64,000 bases of DNA from an uncultured Pseudomonadales bacterium (GTDB taxonomy: Bacteria; Pseudomonadota; Gammaproteobacteria; Pseudomonadales; Azotimanducaceae). Location of the stretch: assembly GCA_958295875.1 (NCBI GenBank), contig OY282379.1:1426001-1490000 (forward strand), written 5' to 3'. Position numbers and translations under genes: made by a program. Positions 45,153 through 53,811 of this stretch are shown in pieces. Within the stretch, counting starts at the first letter, position 1, and the number at the start of each line of letters is the position of its first letter. A model generated the notes under the pieces. It was not told the DNA's origin, ran no database searches, and saw only the letters and a program-made list of their open reading frames with translations.

Positions 45153-47335
45153 CGAATGCCCCTCAAGTCGAAGTCTACAGCCGCGTTGAGCCTCAAGAGT
45201 CGGTCGCCATCGAAACGACGTGCGTGTGCGCCGTCCGGATTGCGACAGATGCCATAGCCAGCGATTTCGTCCGTCCGGTAGCCGTTCTTGATGAATGCAT
45301 CGAGTGTCTCCTTGCTGTGCGTCGTCAGGAACACCTGCACGTCGTGCTCCGCGGCCAGATCCTGAACGATGCGCGTGAAGGGATCGAGCAGCGCGGTGTG
45401 AATCGCGTTTTCGAACTCGTCTATCAGCAACACGCCGCCACGGACGTTCGCGAACAAAAGGCCAATCTCGAATATGCGGCGCATACCATCGCCGAATGAC
45501 GACAGATCGGACGCTTGATCGAAACCTTCTTGGCTGACGAGAAAACGATTGGGTTCCTTTACCAGTTCAATGTTCGTTATGGCTTTATCGACGTGCTGGA
45601 CGATGAAGTCAATCACTTTGGCCTTTACTCCCGCCTCCAATGCGGCTTCATTGGCCTCGGTGAGCACGTCCGAGCGACTCGCCCAGAATGGGCTGGTGAT
45701 TGCCGATCTGCACAACCATTGCTGACCTCGGAAGCTGGCGCGATATGGGCGGTCTGAAAACAGCGCCACGTTGGCGCTTTGGTCTCTGCCGCCATAGCTG
45801 GACTTGATGTGGAGCCTGGTGAGAAAGGACGCCTGGTCCTTGATGTCCTCATCCGGCCCATCGATACGCTGGATGTCCAAGCTCGCCATGTTCTCCTCGA
45901 ACGCGTCGAAGTGACCATCGATGTGTATGACCTGTTGGAGTTGCTGCACAAGCCAAACTGGGTCCGGTTCACCCTCTGTCCGCCCGCGCAAGCGAGTAAC
46001 GTCCAGCAACGCTGTCTGGTCGTTCTGGTGGGCGAGCAAGTAGATCGCTTCCAGGAGAGACGTTTTGCCCGCATTGTTGATGCCTGCAATGAGGTTGACG
46101 CGTTTCAAGCCCTCTAGCGCGAGGCCGCTGATTCCGCGGTAGGCGTTCACTCGAACAGTAGAGAACTGCGAATGTGTCCTCTCGTTGAAAGGTTGCCACG
46201 GCATCCGACGGGCGGATGCCGCAGGACGCCGCTTGCGTGCGTAGGAGATACCGTACAACTTGCCGATCAGATGCTCAACACGGTCCAAGTCCTCGGAGTC
46301 GAGCTCGCCAACCCGCTTGTTCAACTTCACTATGCCTTCGTCGCAGGCCCCGAAAGCACGCTCGATCTCAGTCTTTGCCAGCAGATCGCTCGACAGAGTG
46401 GCTTCCTGTAGGCTGCGCGTTTCGTCAAGCTGTTTGACTGCACTCGGATCCTCGATCAACTTAGCAAGCTCGCGCACATGCCCAGCGGTTGTAATGACTG
46501 GGCCAGATTCTTGCCGATAGTCAACGTCACTACGGTCATCTCCGTCTTCGGTATCGACTTCCGACATCCAGCTAAACAGGCGATCGAGATTCAGTTGCTC
46601 CTCGGCAACTGAAGCCGAGTCGTTCCATCTAAGCCAACTGCGAATAGCAGGCTTGCCCAGCACCTCGCGAAACAGCGTGTACTGATCAGACTTGAACTGA
46701 TCGCCGTAGTCGCTCTCCTTGTATGCGTCCACGAGGGCGAGAGTACGCACGGATCGGTTAAAGTCTTGTTTGGTGACACCAAGGGCGCGACACACGGCGT
46801 CCGCGTCACCATCCAATTGTTGCTGCAAGCGCTTCATCGCCAAGGCTCGGTTGATGGCTGGCCATCGCCGTTTCCCGCTGATGTGATGAAGCCCCATCAT
46901 CACCATGTGCTGACGTTCGTCGGCGGCGTCATGTAGGACCACGGGAACCTTGGCGAACAGCGCTACATCGAGCTTGCCCAGGTAGGCTGCACCATCTTCA
47001 TACTGGCGCTGGAGGTGTTTTAGCGTGGCGACGCGCCGGTTGCCTTCGACTACTAGGAACCGGTTACCATCCCGCTGTTCCACAAGGATGGGGTCGATAT
47101 CCAGCCATCCGTTTTCTTTGATGCTGGCGATGAGATCTTGAATGTACTGCTGGGACTTGCCCGAAACGAACGTTGACGTTAAGCGCTGCACTTCTGGCTT
47201 GAAGACATCCTCCCGGCCGACGGGGCGGTATTCCGGATTGTCCGCAAACCGAAAGTTGTTCGGGTCCAAGTAGAGGCGGGCAAGTGATACTGTTTTTCGC
47301 CTACCTCGCGGTTGCTCAACGGGTTCTTCGCTCAT
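45149..47335 (-). CDS. ParB-like/ABC-type ATPase fusion, likely defence
   Basis: A 728-residue protein. The N-terminal 250 residues resemble a ParB/Srx domain (SIKENGWLDIDPILVEQRDG, then FLVVEGNRRVATLKHLQ). The C-terminal half is an OLD/RecF-type ATPase: INNAGKTSLLEAIYLL near residue 420, SSFGDGMRRIFEIG, LLIDEFENAIHTALLD, and FLTTHSKETLDAF. It is coupled to a TOPRIM-like gene. ATPase-TOPRIM pairs are a theme of anti-phage systems (OLD, Gabija, PARIS), but the ParB-like N-terminus is not part of those I know. Codon and GC use are visibly lower in GC than in the flanking RiPP genes. Confidence 0.75.
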   Translation of the reverse strand: MSEEPVEQPRGRRKTVSLARLYLDPNNFRFADNPEYRPVGREDVFKPEVQRLTSTFVSGKSQQYIQDLIASIKENGWLDIDPILVEQRDGNRFLVVEGNRRVATLKHLQRQYEDGAAYLGKLDVALFAKVPVVLHDAADERQHMVMMGLHHISGKRRWPAINRALAMKRLQQQLDGDADAVCRALGVTKQDFNRSVRTLALVDAYKESDYGDQFKSDQYTLFREVLGKPAIRSWLRWNDSASVAEEQLNLDRLFSWMSEVDTEDGDDRSDVDYRQESGPVITTAGHVRELAKLIEDPSAVKQLDETRSLQEATLSSDLLAKTEIERAFGACDEGIVKLNKRVGELDSEDLDRVEHLIGKLYGISYARKRRPAASARRMPWQPFNERTHSQFSTVRVNAYRGISGLALEGLKRVNLIAGINNAGKTSLLEAIYLLAHQNDQTALLDVTRLRGRTEGEPDPVWLVQQLQQVIHIDGHFDAFEENMASLDIQRIDGPDEDIKDQASFLTRLHIKSSYGGRDQSANVALFSDRPYRASFRGQQWLCRSAITSPFWASRSDVLTEANEAALEAGVKAKVIDFIVQHVDKAITNIELVKEPNRFLVSQEGFDQASDLSSFGDGMRRIFEIGLLFANVRGGVLLIDEFENAIHTALLDPFTRIVQDLAAEHDVQVFLTTHSKETLDAFIKNGYRTDEIAGYGICRNPDGAHARRFDGDRLLRLNAAVDFDLRGIR

Positions 47336-47356
47336 AGTTCGTTCAGATCTCCGGCG

Positions 47357-47536
47357 CTACGCAACGACACGCCACAGCAGCTTGCGGTTGAAGTCCTCGC
47401 GGGGGTCTAGAGACGAGATCATGTCGCCACCCACGTCCCACAGCCTAGTGAAGTCAAAGCGTGGCATTGCGGTTTGGTCCGCGAACACGATGGTGGACTC
47501 GAATGCCAACTCATAGCGATGGTAGCGTGGCAGCAT
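47357..47536 (-). pseudogene. C-terminal remnant of an unknown island gene
   Basis: A frame of 59 codons, YHRYELAFESTIVFADQTAM then PRFDFTRLWDVGGDMISSLD, ends 20 bp before the ATPase start. It is open upstream to 47635 but with sequence that looks non-coding. It is probably the 3' end of a first operon gene lost at the island edge. Family not recognised. Confidence 0.4.
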
Positions 47537-47639
47537 GATGGTCGTCAGCCTGGCCCTGTCGCGGTTGGATACGCCGAAGAAGGAACAGCGGAACCTCACT
47601 TCCCTAGGGCGGAAAAACGCAGCTAGGTGGGGCACCTGG

Positions 47640-47918
47640 CCCCAGCGAACCGTGCGTCCACAGCCCTCCCAACCGCATAAGCGGAACTTTGGGGGCGAAT
47701 TAGAGGCATGTCAAGCGTCTTTGTCGCCTTTTCCGTTTCCCCGCTGTACCTCGTTGTGTCCGCCCTGCGAGGGAGTCGTAGCTGACAACATTCTCCTTGA
47801 TGTGCCCACCAACAGGGCACCCCAAGCTGGCGCGCACACCGCCTGCTCAACTGCGCCAGCCGATGGCCGAGTGAGCCAGCGCCGCTGCCTGGTCACCGCC
47901 GGCGTTCCTTCCTTTGCG
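47640..47918. other. Junction sequence, no gene
   Basis: No supported frame. CTGCGCCAGCCGATGGC at about 47848 recurs near the IS end at 16795, so the stretch is patched from other parts of the window. Confidence 0.35.
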
Positions 47919-48067
47919 CGCGCATCGAGCCGTTTCACGGCGGCATCGTCTTCTTCATGAGCGAAGACTGGCACCAAGTGACGCCCGTGGAGTGCGATGC
48001 CGACGATTTCGGGGCGGGGCGCTTCGTCTTGAGCGGCCACGTTTCCTTCCCCAGCGACAGCGATTGA
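47919..48067 (+). pseudogene. Duplicated 3' end of prolyl-hydroxylase-like gene
   Basis: RIEPFHGGIVFFMSEDWHQV through RFVLSGHVSFPSDSD and stop repeats the end of the oxygenase at 43182-44099 with a few changes. Together the two copies form direct repeats around the 44.1-47.9 kb ATPase module. Confidence 0.85.
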
Positions 48068-48109
48068 CCAGCGCCCGCGGGCATTCGGCTACGATCTCGT
48101 GGGTTCACT

Positions 48110-48679
48110 TCAACTCCAGCGGCCGTATTCCGTGCATGCCGCGTCCAGCGAGGGAGGGACGGGAGCCCGGAGCTGCCGGTTTTGGCACATGGCAGCGAGT
48201 GCCCTTGCGTGCGGCTGGCATTCTCGCTCTTTTGACAGGCGAGGGTAGTCGCGCCTTTCCTCGTCGATGGTTTCGGTTTCGCTGCCGAGCCAAGCCAACC
48301 ATGACTCGATCCGCCACGTGGGTACGAACACGAAGACGTCTTCATCGGATCGTCTGATGGGGATTCCCTGCCTCTCACACGCGGCATCGAGTTCGGCGAA
48401 GCGTCCGGCGACTCCCGCGGCATCGCCGTCCAGCATGACGACGAGCGCCACGGACACGTTGTTTCTCTGGCTGCGGTATGCCGCGAGTTCCTTGGGAAAC
48501 CGCTCACGAACGAACTGCTCGGCAGAGCCCCGCCCTTGCGAAGCCCTCTCGACCCTGAGTCGGTGCTTCGCCTTGCGCGTCAGCCGTCCCGTCGACTCGA
48601 GGAATCGTTCCACGAAGGCTTGATGCTGCCTGTCTTCGCACAACAGGACAATCTGCACTTCCCTGCTCACGTATCCCAT
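48110..48679 (-). CDS. TOPRIM-like protein, partner of ATPase
   Basis: A 189-residue protein with VQIVLLCEDRQHQAFVERFL (Glu) and VALVVMLDGDAAGVAGRFAE (DxD), the acidic pattern of TOPRIM-type nucleases. A Trp-rich VFVPTWRIESWLAWL segment follows. It overlaps the upstream ATPase gene by 13 bp. Likely nuclease or effector arm of a two-gene defence module. Related to RloB/DUF4276-like proteins by appearance. Confidence 0.65.
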   Translation of the reverse strand: MGYVSREVQIVLLCEDRQHQAFVERFLESTGRLTRKAKHRLRVERASQGRGSAEQFVRERFPKELAAYRSQRNNVSVALVVMLDGDAAGVAGRFAELDAACERQGIPIRRSDEDVFVFVPTWRIESWLAWLGSETETIDEERRDYPRLSKERECQPHARALAAMCQNRQLRAPVPPSLDAACTEYGRWS

Positions 48680-49788
48680 CCCCTAGCGATCAACTCGGAA
48701 CGCTTGAGCCCCGGCTCGGCCGGACTGGCCTCTGGTTTGCGTACCGTCACGACCCCTGACTTCTCCCGCTGAAGCATGTAGCTGTTCTCACAACCCAGAT
48801 AGTCGATCAATTCCGGGTGATGAGAGCTGATCACGGCCTGGGGCACCGTCTCTCCACAAGTATCTTCAAGTTCTCGAAGCCAAGGCTGGATCTCCGGAAG
48901 CGCTACATAGTTGTCAGGCTCGTCGAGGAAGAGCGTGTGGCCCTGATCCGCGGTCAGATGAATCAAGGCATACAATGCGATGAGCGCCCGCTGCCCATCG
49001 GAGAGCTCGTCGAATCGCAATTCGTACCGTTCGCCGCCCTCGTCGAATACGACCATGAGGGCACGTGTTTCCTGGCCGACCTTTTCCAGCCGGATTCCGC
49101 GATAGCCGTGAATGATTTCTTGTAACGTACTCGTAAACTCCGGGAGCAAATCCGGACGTTCCTGGACCATGTGTCGGTACCAGTCCGCGAAGTTCCGGGT
49201 GTCTCGCTGAAGGAGTGGATCCTCGTCCTTCGATTCTGCGCTGAAGATCGGCGGGTAGAGGCTGCACACCATGATCTTTCTGATGAAGTCCAGAAAGCGC
49301 GTGAGGCGTTCGTTGTCATTTCTAGGTGCGACCCGGGCGAGCGCGGACTCCGACCAATTGTATGAGTACAGGGGGCCGTGCGAGTAGTCGTCACGATAGA
49401 GCTGCACATCGCCGTTCTCGAACTTGAACAGGGGCCCTTTATCTCGTTCATCCTGATGAACCAATTTCTCGAGGCGGATACGAGGGCGCCGAAACGACGG
49501 ATCATGGTCTACCTCAAGCCGATAGGTAAAACGATCTGGGTCCAGCAAAACCTCGATCTCAAAGACTTGAAGCCACCCTTTCTGCCAGCGGGTCAACGTG
49601 CGGGCGGAAAACGCATCGGCGTCGGTGATCCTGGCGCTTCCGTCGAGAAGCCGGCGTAGTGCGAATACGACATCGAGCACGGAGGTCTTCCCCACGCCGT
49701 TCGGCCCGAGCAGCAGCGAGAGCTCCTGAAGGCGTAGATCAAAATTGACCAAGCACTTGTAGTTGTCGACATATAGTCTTTGCAGCAT
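48667..49788 (-). CDS. RecF/OLD-type ATPase, likely defence sensor
   Basis: A 373-residue ABC-class ATPase: YVDNYKCLVNFDLRLQELSL, Walker A LGPNGVGKTSVLDV near residue 30, signature DELSDGQRALIALYALIHL, Walker B LFLDEPDNYVALPEI, and ISSHHPELIDYL. The large insert between the A and signature motifs may bind DNA or phage products. Paired with the TOPRIM-like gene downstream, as in PARIS- or Gabija-like systems. It lies next to the ParB-ATPase module, forming a small defence island inside the RiPP region. Confidence 0.75.
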   Translation of the reverse strand: MLQRLYVDNYKCLVNFDLRLQELSLLLGPNGVGKTSVLDVVFALRRLLDGSARITDADAFSARTLTRWQKGWLQVFEIEVLLDPDRFTYRLEVDHDPSFRRPRIRLEKLVHQDERDKGPLFKFENGDVQLYRDDYSHGPLYSYNWSESALARVAPRNDNERLTRFLDFIRKIMVCSLYPPIFSAESKDEDPLLQRDTRNFADWYRHMVQERPDLLPEFTSTLQEIIHGYRGIRLEKVGQETRALMVVFDEGGERYELRFDELSDGQRALIALYALIHLTADQGHTLFLDEPDNYVALPEIQPWLRELEDTCGETVPQAVISSHHPELIDYLGCENSYMLQREKSGVVTVRKPEASPAEPGLKRSELIARGWDT

Positions 49789-49882
49789 CGATTTTCCTTC
49801 AACTCCAAGACCGCAAGGTAGTGGGGTGTGCCCGTAACCGCGATGTTAGTGATCTCCGGTACGTCGCTCAACCCGAATCCCG

Positions 49883-51853
49883 TCAACGTGACGAGATCGC
49901 GAGCGTCCACCCGTTGCCGTCTCCGGTTGCGCTGATCTCTGCGGCAAGCTCCTCCCAAGAGCCCGTGGCGGCGACTTGGCCGGATTCCAACCACACGATC
50001 CCGTCCGCAGCTTCCAACAGGGCAGAGCGGTGGGCGATGGCAACGATGGTCGTGTGCCCCCGCAATGATTTCAGCGCTGTGAGTATCCGCCGCTCGTTCT
50101 CCGCGTCCAGCTGCCCGGTCGCTTCGTCGAGCACGAGCAGGGCCGGGCTTCTCATCAGCGCCCGCGCGAGAGCGATCCGCTGGCGCTCGCCGCCGGAGAG
50201 CCGCGTACCTCGGTCCCCCGTGACGGTGTCCAGCTCGTCCGGCAGCGCGGCGACGAACTCGTCGGCGGCGGCCAAGCGCAACGCCCGCCACATCTGGGCT
50301 TCTGTGGCCGCGGGCTGTGCCCACCGCAGGTTCGCCCGGATGGTGTCGTGAAACAGGTACGGGTCTTGGGGAACGTAGGCGACGGAGCGCCGCCAGCGGT
50401 GCAGGTTCGGCCCGGCTAAGCGCTCGCCGTCCACGCGCACCTCGCCCTCACCGGGCGCGAGCAGGCCGAGCAGGATGTCCGCCAGCGTGCTCTTGCCGGC
50501 CCCAGAGTGCCCGGTGAGCACCGTCATCTTCCCGGCGGGGACATCCAGGCTGACGTTCTTCAGCGCCGGACGGACGATGTGGGGCTTGGATTCCGGTTCC
50601 TCCGCGGCATCGCTGCCAAGCCGAGCTTCGGCCCCGATGCCGGCGATGGATTCGGCGCCGGCACCGTAGGTGAATGAGGCGTCGCGCACTGTCAGTGCCT
50701 CGCGCAGGTCCATTCGCGCGCCGCCACGCCCCGCGGGCGTCTCCGCGGCTTCTTCCAACGCCCGCTGCATCGCCCGCACATGGGCGTGCGCGGGCAGCAC
50801 GTGCGCGAGCGATTGCACACGCTGCTGCAAACCGAACAGCGCCGGCAGCAGACGCGCGAAGATCAGCGCGATGAGCAACAGCTCCGGCAGCGGCAGCGCG
50901 GCCGTGGACAAGGCAAACCAGGCCAGCGCGGCGAGCGCGAACGCGGCGCCCATGTCGAGGCCCGCGCGCGTCGCCGCGCTGATCCGCGTATACGCCAACT
51001 GGCGTTCCCGCATCACCGCGACCTTCTCCGTGAAGTGCCGCACGTGCCGCCCTTCGACGTTGTAGCCCTTGGCGAGCTTCAATCCACCCAAGAAATCCGT
51101 CATGGCGCCGTAGATCGATCGGTTGGCGCCGGTCAGCATCTCGCCGAGGGTGTGCGAACGCCGCACCAGCGAGCGGGTGACGAACAGCAGCGCTGCCCCC
51201 GTGGCGAGGGTCGCGGCGGTCAGAGAGGGGGAAATCAACGCCGCAAGCACGATCTGCGCCAGCGCCAGCAGCGTCGTCGCCGCTAGTTGCAGCACGAGAA
51301 ACGCACCCTGGCCGATGCGGTTCACATTGCCGGTCAGCAGGTGTTCGATGTCCGACTGGCGGCGTGTGAGAAGAAACTCCCATTTCGCTGCCGCGACGGC
51401 CGCGTAGAGCCTCTCCCGCAGCCGGTCGGTGAATCCCAGACGCATCCGGTCCAAGAGCACCGTCCGTTGCCAAGCCCCGGCCGAGCGCACGGCGGCAAGG
51501 ATCAGGAAGACCGTGAGCACCGCCGGCAGCGTCAACTCCAAGCCGGCGACGTCCGCAGCGCGGGCCACCGCCTCTGCGACCGGGCTTTCCTCACCGGGCC
51601 GCGCGGTGAAACCGACGATGTGCAAGAGGGGAAGGATCATGAGCAGGCCGAACGCCTCGGTCACCCCGGTGGCCAGCAACACCAGCAGCGCCAGAACGCT
51701 CTTGCGCGGCGCATAGGCGATCAGAGCGCCCGCGAGCCTCCCTGCCTCAGCGAAGATGGCAGCATGGCCAGACTGGCCGGAACGCGAACCCGATGGTTCA
51801 GGGCGGGCGGCCGGCGGGGCACCGGCCTCACCCGCCTCACCTCGCTGGTTCAT
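49883..51853 (-). CDS. McjD-type ABC exporter
   Basis: A 656-residue half transporter. The membrane domain (about residues 55-350) has six hydrophobic segments (VLALLVLLATGVTEAFGLLM, LLLIALIFARLLPALFGLQQ). The ATPase domain has Walker A TGHSGAGKSTLADILLGLL, the signature LSGGERQRIALARAL, and LLVLDEATGQLD. Lasso clusters encode such exporters next to the peptidase, as here. The ATG at 51853 overlaps the peptidase gene by 17 bp. It is the only RiPP exporter in the window, so it may serve several products. Confidence 0.85.
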   Translation of the reverse strand: MNQRGEAGEAGAPPAARPEPSGSRSGQSGHAAIFAEAGRLAGALIAYAPRKSVLALLVLLATGVTEAFGLLMILPLLHIVGFTARPGEESPVAEAVARAADVAGLELTLPAVLTVFLILAAVRSAGAWQRTVLLDRMRLGFTDRLRERLYAAVAAAKWEFLLTRRQSDIEHLLTGNVNRIGQGAFLVLQLAATTLLALAQIVLAALISPSLTAATLATGAALLFVTRSLVRRSHTLGEMLTGANRSIYGAMTDFLGGLKLAKGYNVEGRHVRHFTEKVAVMRERQLAYTRISAATRAGLDMGAAFALAALAWFALSTAALPLPELLLIALIFARLLPALFGLQQRVQSLAHVLPAHAHVRAMQRALEEAAETPAGRGGARMDLREALTVRDASFTYGAGAESIAGIGAEARLGSDAAEEPESKPHIVRPALKNVSLDVPAGKMTVLTGHSGAGKSTLADILLGLLAPGEGEVRVDGERLAGPNLHRWRRSVAYVPQDPYLFHDTIRANLRWAQPAATEAQMWRALRLAAADEFVAALPDELDTVTGDRGTRLSGGERQRIALARALMRSPALLVLDEATGQLDAENERRILTALKSLRGHTTIVAIAHRSALLEAADGIVWLESGQVAATGSWEELAAEISATGDGNGWTLAISSR

Positions 51854-53636
51854 CCAGATCCAAACGCCGTCCATTGCCGTCGAACGGCGGCAGCGCGGCA
51901 TACGTCTCCACCTCGCCGCCCCCAATCACACATTCCCCACCGACCGTCAGCCAGGCGTGGAAGTTCAGCTCCCGATCTTCGGCCTTGCGCCGGGCGCCGA
52001 AGACGAGGCGGCTCGATACCCCCCGCCGGCGCAGCATCCACTGCAGCGCCATCGCCTGCGGCAGGCAGACAGCGGGGAACGGCACATGGCCGGCGACCCT
52101 GCGCACGATGCGCGCCACCCTTCGCGGCAAGCGCTGTGGGCGCGCCAAAGGTTCACCGGTTGGCACCGGCCCCTCGGCATCGCCGGCCGAGCAAGCAATG
52201 CGCGAGCCGGCCGGCGCCGGTTCTTCCGCCGTGGTCAGCCAACGCCGCCAGTGGCGCATTGGCACATGCGCGACGAGCAGCCGCGCCGAGAGCAGGAACA
52301 GCGCCGCTTCCAGCGCCATCGCCTTGGCTGCAACGGGAGCGCGGACGAAGGCGCGGACGGCTTGCGCGGATTTTCCGAAGCGGAGACCGGCGCTTGCTGC
52401 TGTTGCGCCATTCGCGGCGACAGCCGAGGTGTCGGACAATCTCCGGCCGCTTATCCTGCCATTCGCCCAAAGCAGCGGACGCAGCGGAAAATACAGGTAG
52501 AACAGCCGGTCGGGGAGATCAAGCTTCATCCAGTCTCGCGGGACGACGAACCAGCTCGCGAACTCGTGCAGGACGGCCCGCCAACCGGGTTTGGCGACCA
52601 GCCTGAGCACCTTCTGCCCGGCCCAGTCCAAGCCCCTGCTGGAACGGAGGGCGTCTTCTTCTTTGCCCCAGTTTCGTTCCGAAAGCCGCGCGATCCAAAC
52701 CGCTCGCTTGCCGCCGGCAGGCAACGGCGTCGCACGCCCCGCAAGGCGAACATGGAGCGCCGTCTCGCACAACAGCAGCGTCGACGCGAGGATGCTCGAA
52801 AGCCCCGCTTGCCGGCACCGCGCCGACACCCGTTGGAGGCGCTCCTGCGGCATGGCTGCGAGGATGACCGCCACGTCGCACAGCCACATGAGCCTGTGCC
52901 AGTAATGGCTGGCGCCATGGCACATCAGATACACGAGTTCGTCCTCCTGCCCCAAGGTTCTGAGCGAAAACCCGCCGATCTCCACTTCGCGGCTGGCGGC
53001 GAGGAGGCTCTCGAAGGGCACGTCGAAGTGGGATGGGTTGTTCGACAGGCGGCGGTGCAGCTCCAGCAACCCGCCCTTGCCGACGAGCAGATGCTCATGC
53101 CGGAACCGGCCGTACCAGCGGTTGCGGGCCGGTGTCTCCCGGAAACTCGGCTCGACACGCCGCCAGCCGTTTTGCAGCAGCACGCGCTCGGCGGCCAGAA
53201 ACGCCGGCGGCGAAACGAGCAGATCGATGTCTCGCGCGCTTCTAACCAGCGGGTGCCCGTACAGGCTCTGGGCGAGCGGCAGGCCCTTGATGACCAGACA
53301 GGGAATGCCCGCGACGGCGAGCAGCTCGGTCACCCGTCTCAACGCTGCGATTTGGGCCATGCCCTGCCGCACGGTGGGTTCGCGGATCCGCTTGAGCAGT
53401 TCGATGCCGGCGTTAGAGGCCAGCTCGGCGGTTCGAGTCTGCATCCCGCGCAAAAGCAGAGACGCCACTCGATGGCGCCGCGAGAGCGCCGCGACGGCGT
53501 TCCAATCTTCGACTTGGGAGAGCGCCTCTAAATCGGCTTCCGGGTCGCCCGTTCCCACGCCGAGGCGCAGCCCCGCAAGCAGGCCCTCCAACGGCGCGGT
53601 GACAGGCGGCATTTCAGCTCTCGGCTGCGACATCAC
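51837..53636 (-). CDS. Nucleotidyltransferase-lasso peptidase (B2) fusion
   Basis: A 599-residue two-domain protein. The first 330 residues match the NTP_transf_5 family (CLVIKGLPLAQSLYGHPLVR then SARDIDLLV, with the DxD of nucleotidyltransferases). The last 150 residues are the transglutaminase-like lasso B2 peptidase: AVCLPQAMALQWMLRRRGVS holds the catalytic Cys, and ELNFHAWLTVGGECVIG the His. B2 removes the leader when guided by the PqqD-like protein. It is the only peptidase in the window. The role of the attached NTase domain (nucleotidylation of peptide or partner) is open. Confidence 0.85.
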   Translation of the reverse strand: MMSQPRAEMPPVTAPLEGLLAGLRLGVGTGDPEADLEALSQVEDWNAVAALSRRHRVASLLLRGMQTRTAELASNAGIELLKRIREPTVRQGMAQIAALRRVTELLAVAGIPCLVIKGLPLAQSLYGHPLVRSARDIDLLVSPPAFLAAERVLLQNGWRRVEPSFRETPARNRWYGRFRHEHLLVGKGGLLELHRRLSNNPSHFDVPFESLLAASREVEIGGFSLRTLGQEDELVYLMCHGASHYWHRLMWLCDVAVILAAMPQERLQRVSARCRQAGLSSILASTLLLCETALHVRLAGRATPLPAGGKRAVWIARLSERNWGKEEDALRSSRGLDWAGQKVLRLVAKPGWRAVLHEFASWFVVPRDWMKLDLPDRLFYLYFPLRPLLWANGRISGRRLSDTSAVAANGATAASAGLRFGKSAQAVRAFVRAPVAAKAMALEAALFLLSARLLVAHVPMRHWRRWLTTAEEPAPAGSRIACSAGDAEGPVPTGEPLARPQRLPRRVARIVRRVAGHVPFPAVCLPQAMALQWMLRRRGVSSRLVFGARRKAEDRELNFHAWLTVGGECVIGGGEVETYAALPPFDGNGRRLDLDEPAR

Positions 53637-53697
53637 GGAGCCGCAATTGTAGGCGACGCGGCATGTCGCGAATGAAACCCAGCCGTTTTATGGAGAA

Positions 53698-53811
53698 ATG
53701 TGCGGCGTCGTTGGCATCCGGTACGCTGGTGCAGTGGCAAGTGGCATGCACATGACGACCGGCGAGGCGCCCGCAATGCGCTTCGGCGACGTCCGGCAAC
53801 GCGAACGATGA
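53698..53811 (+). CDS. Small ORF starting MCGVVGI
   Basis: A 37-codon frame with a good ribosome binding site (GGAG, 2-5 bp before the ATG) and a stop that overlaps the ATG of the next gene. The first residues MCGVVGIRY match the Cys-first start of class II glutamine amidotransferases, but nothing after them does. It is either a leftover 5' end or a short upstream peptide coupled to the next gene. Confidence 0.3.
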   Translation: MCGVVGIRYAGAVASGMHMTTGEAPAMRFGDVRQRER

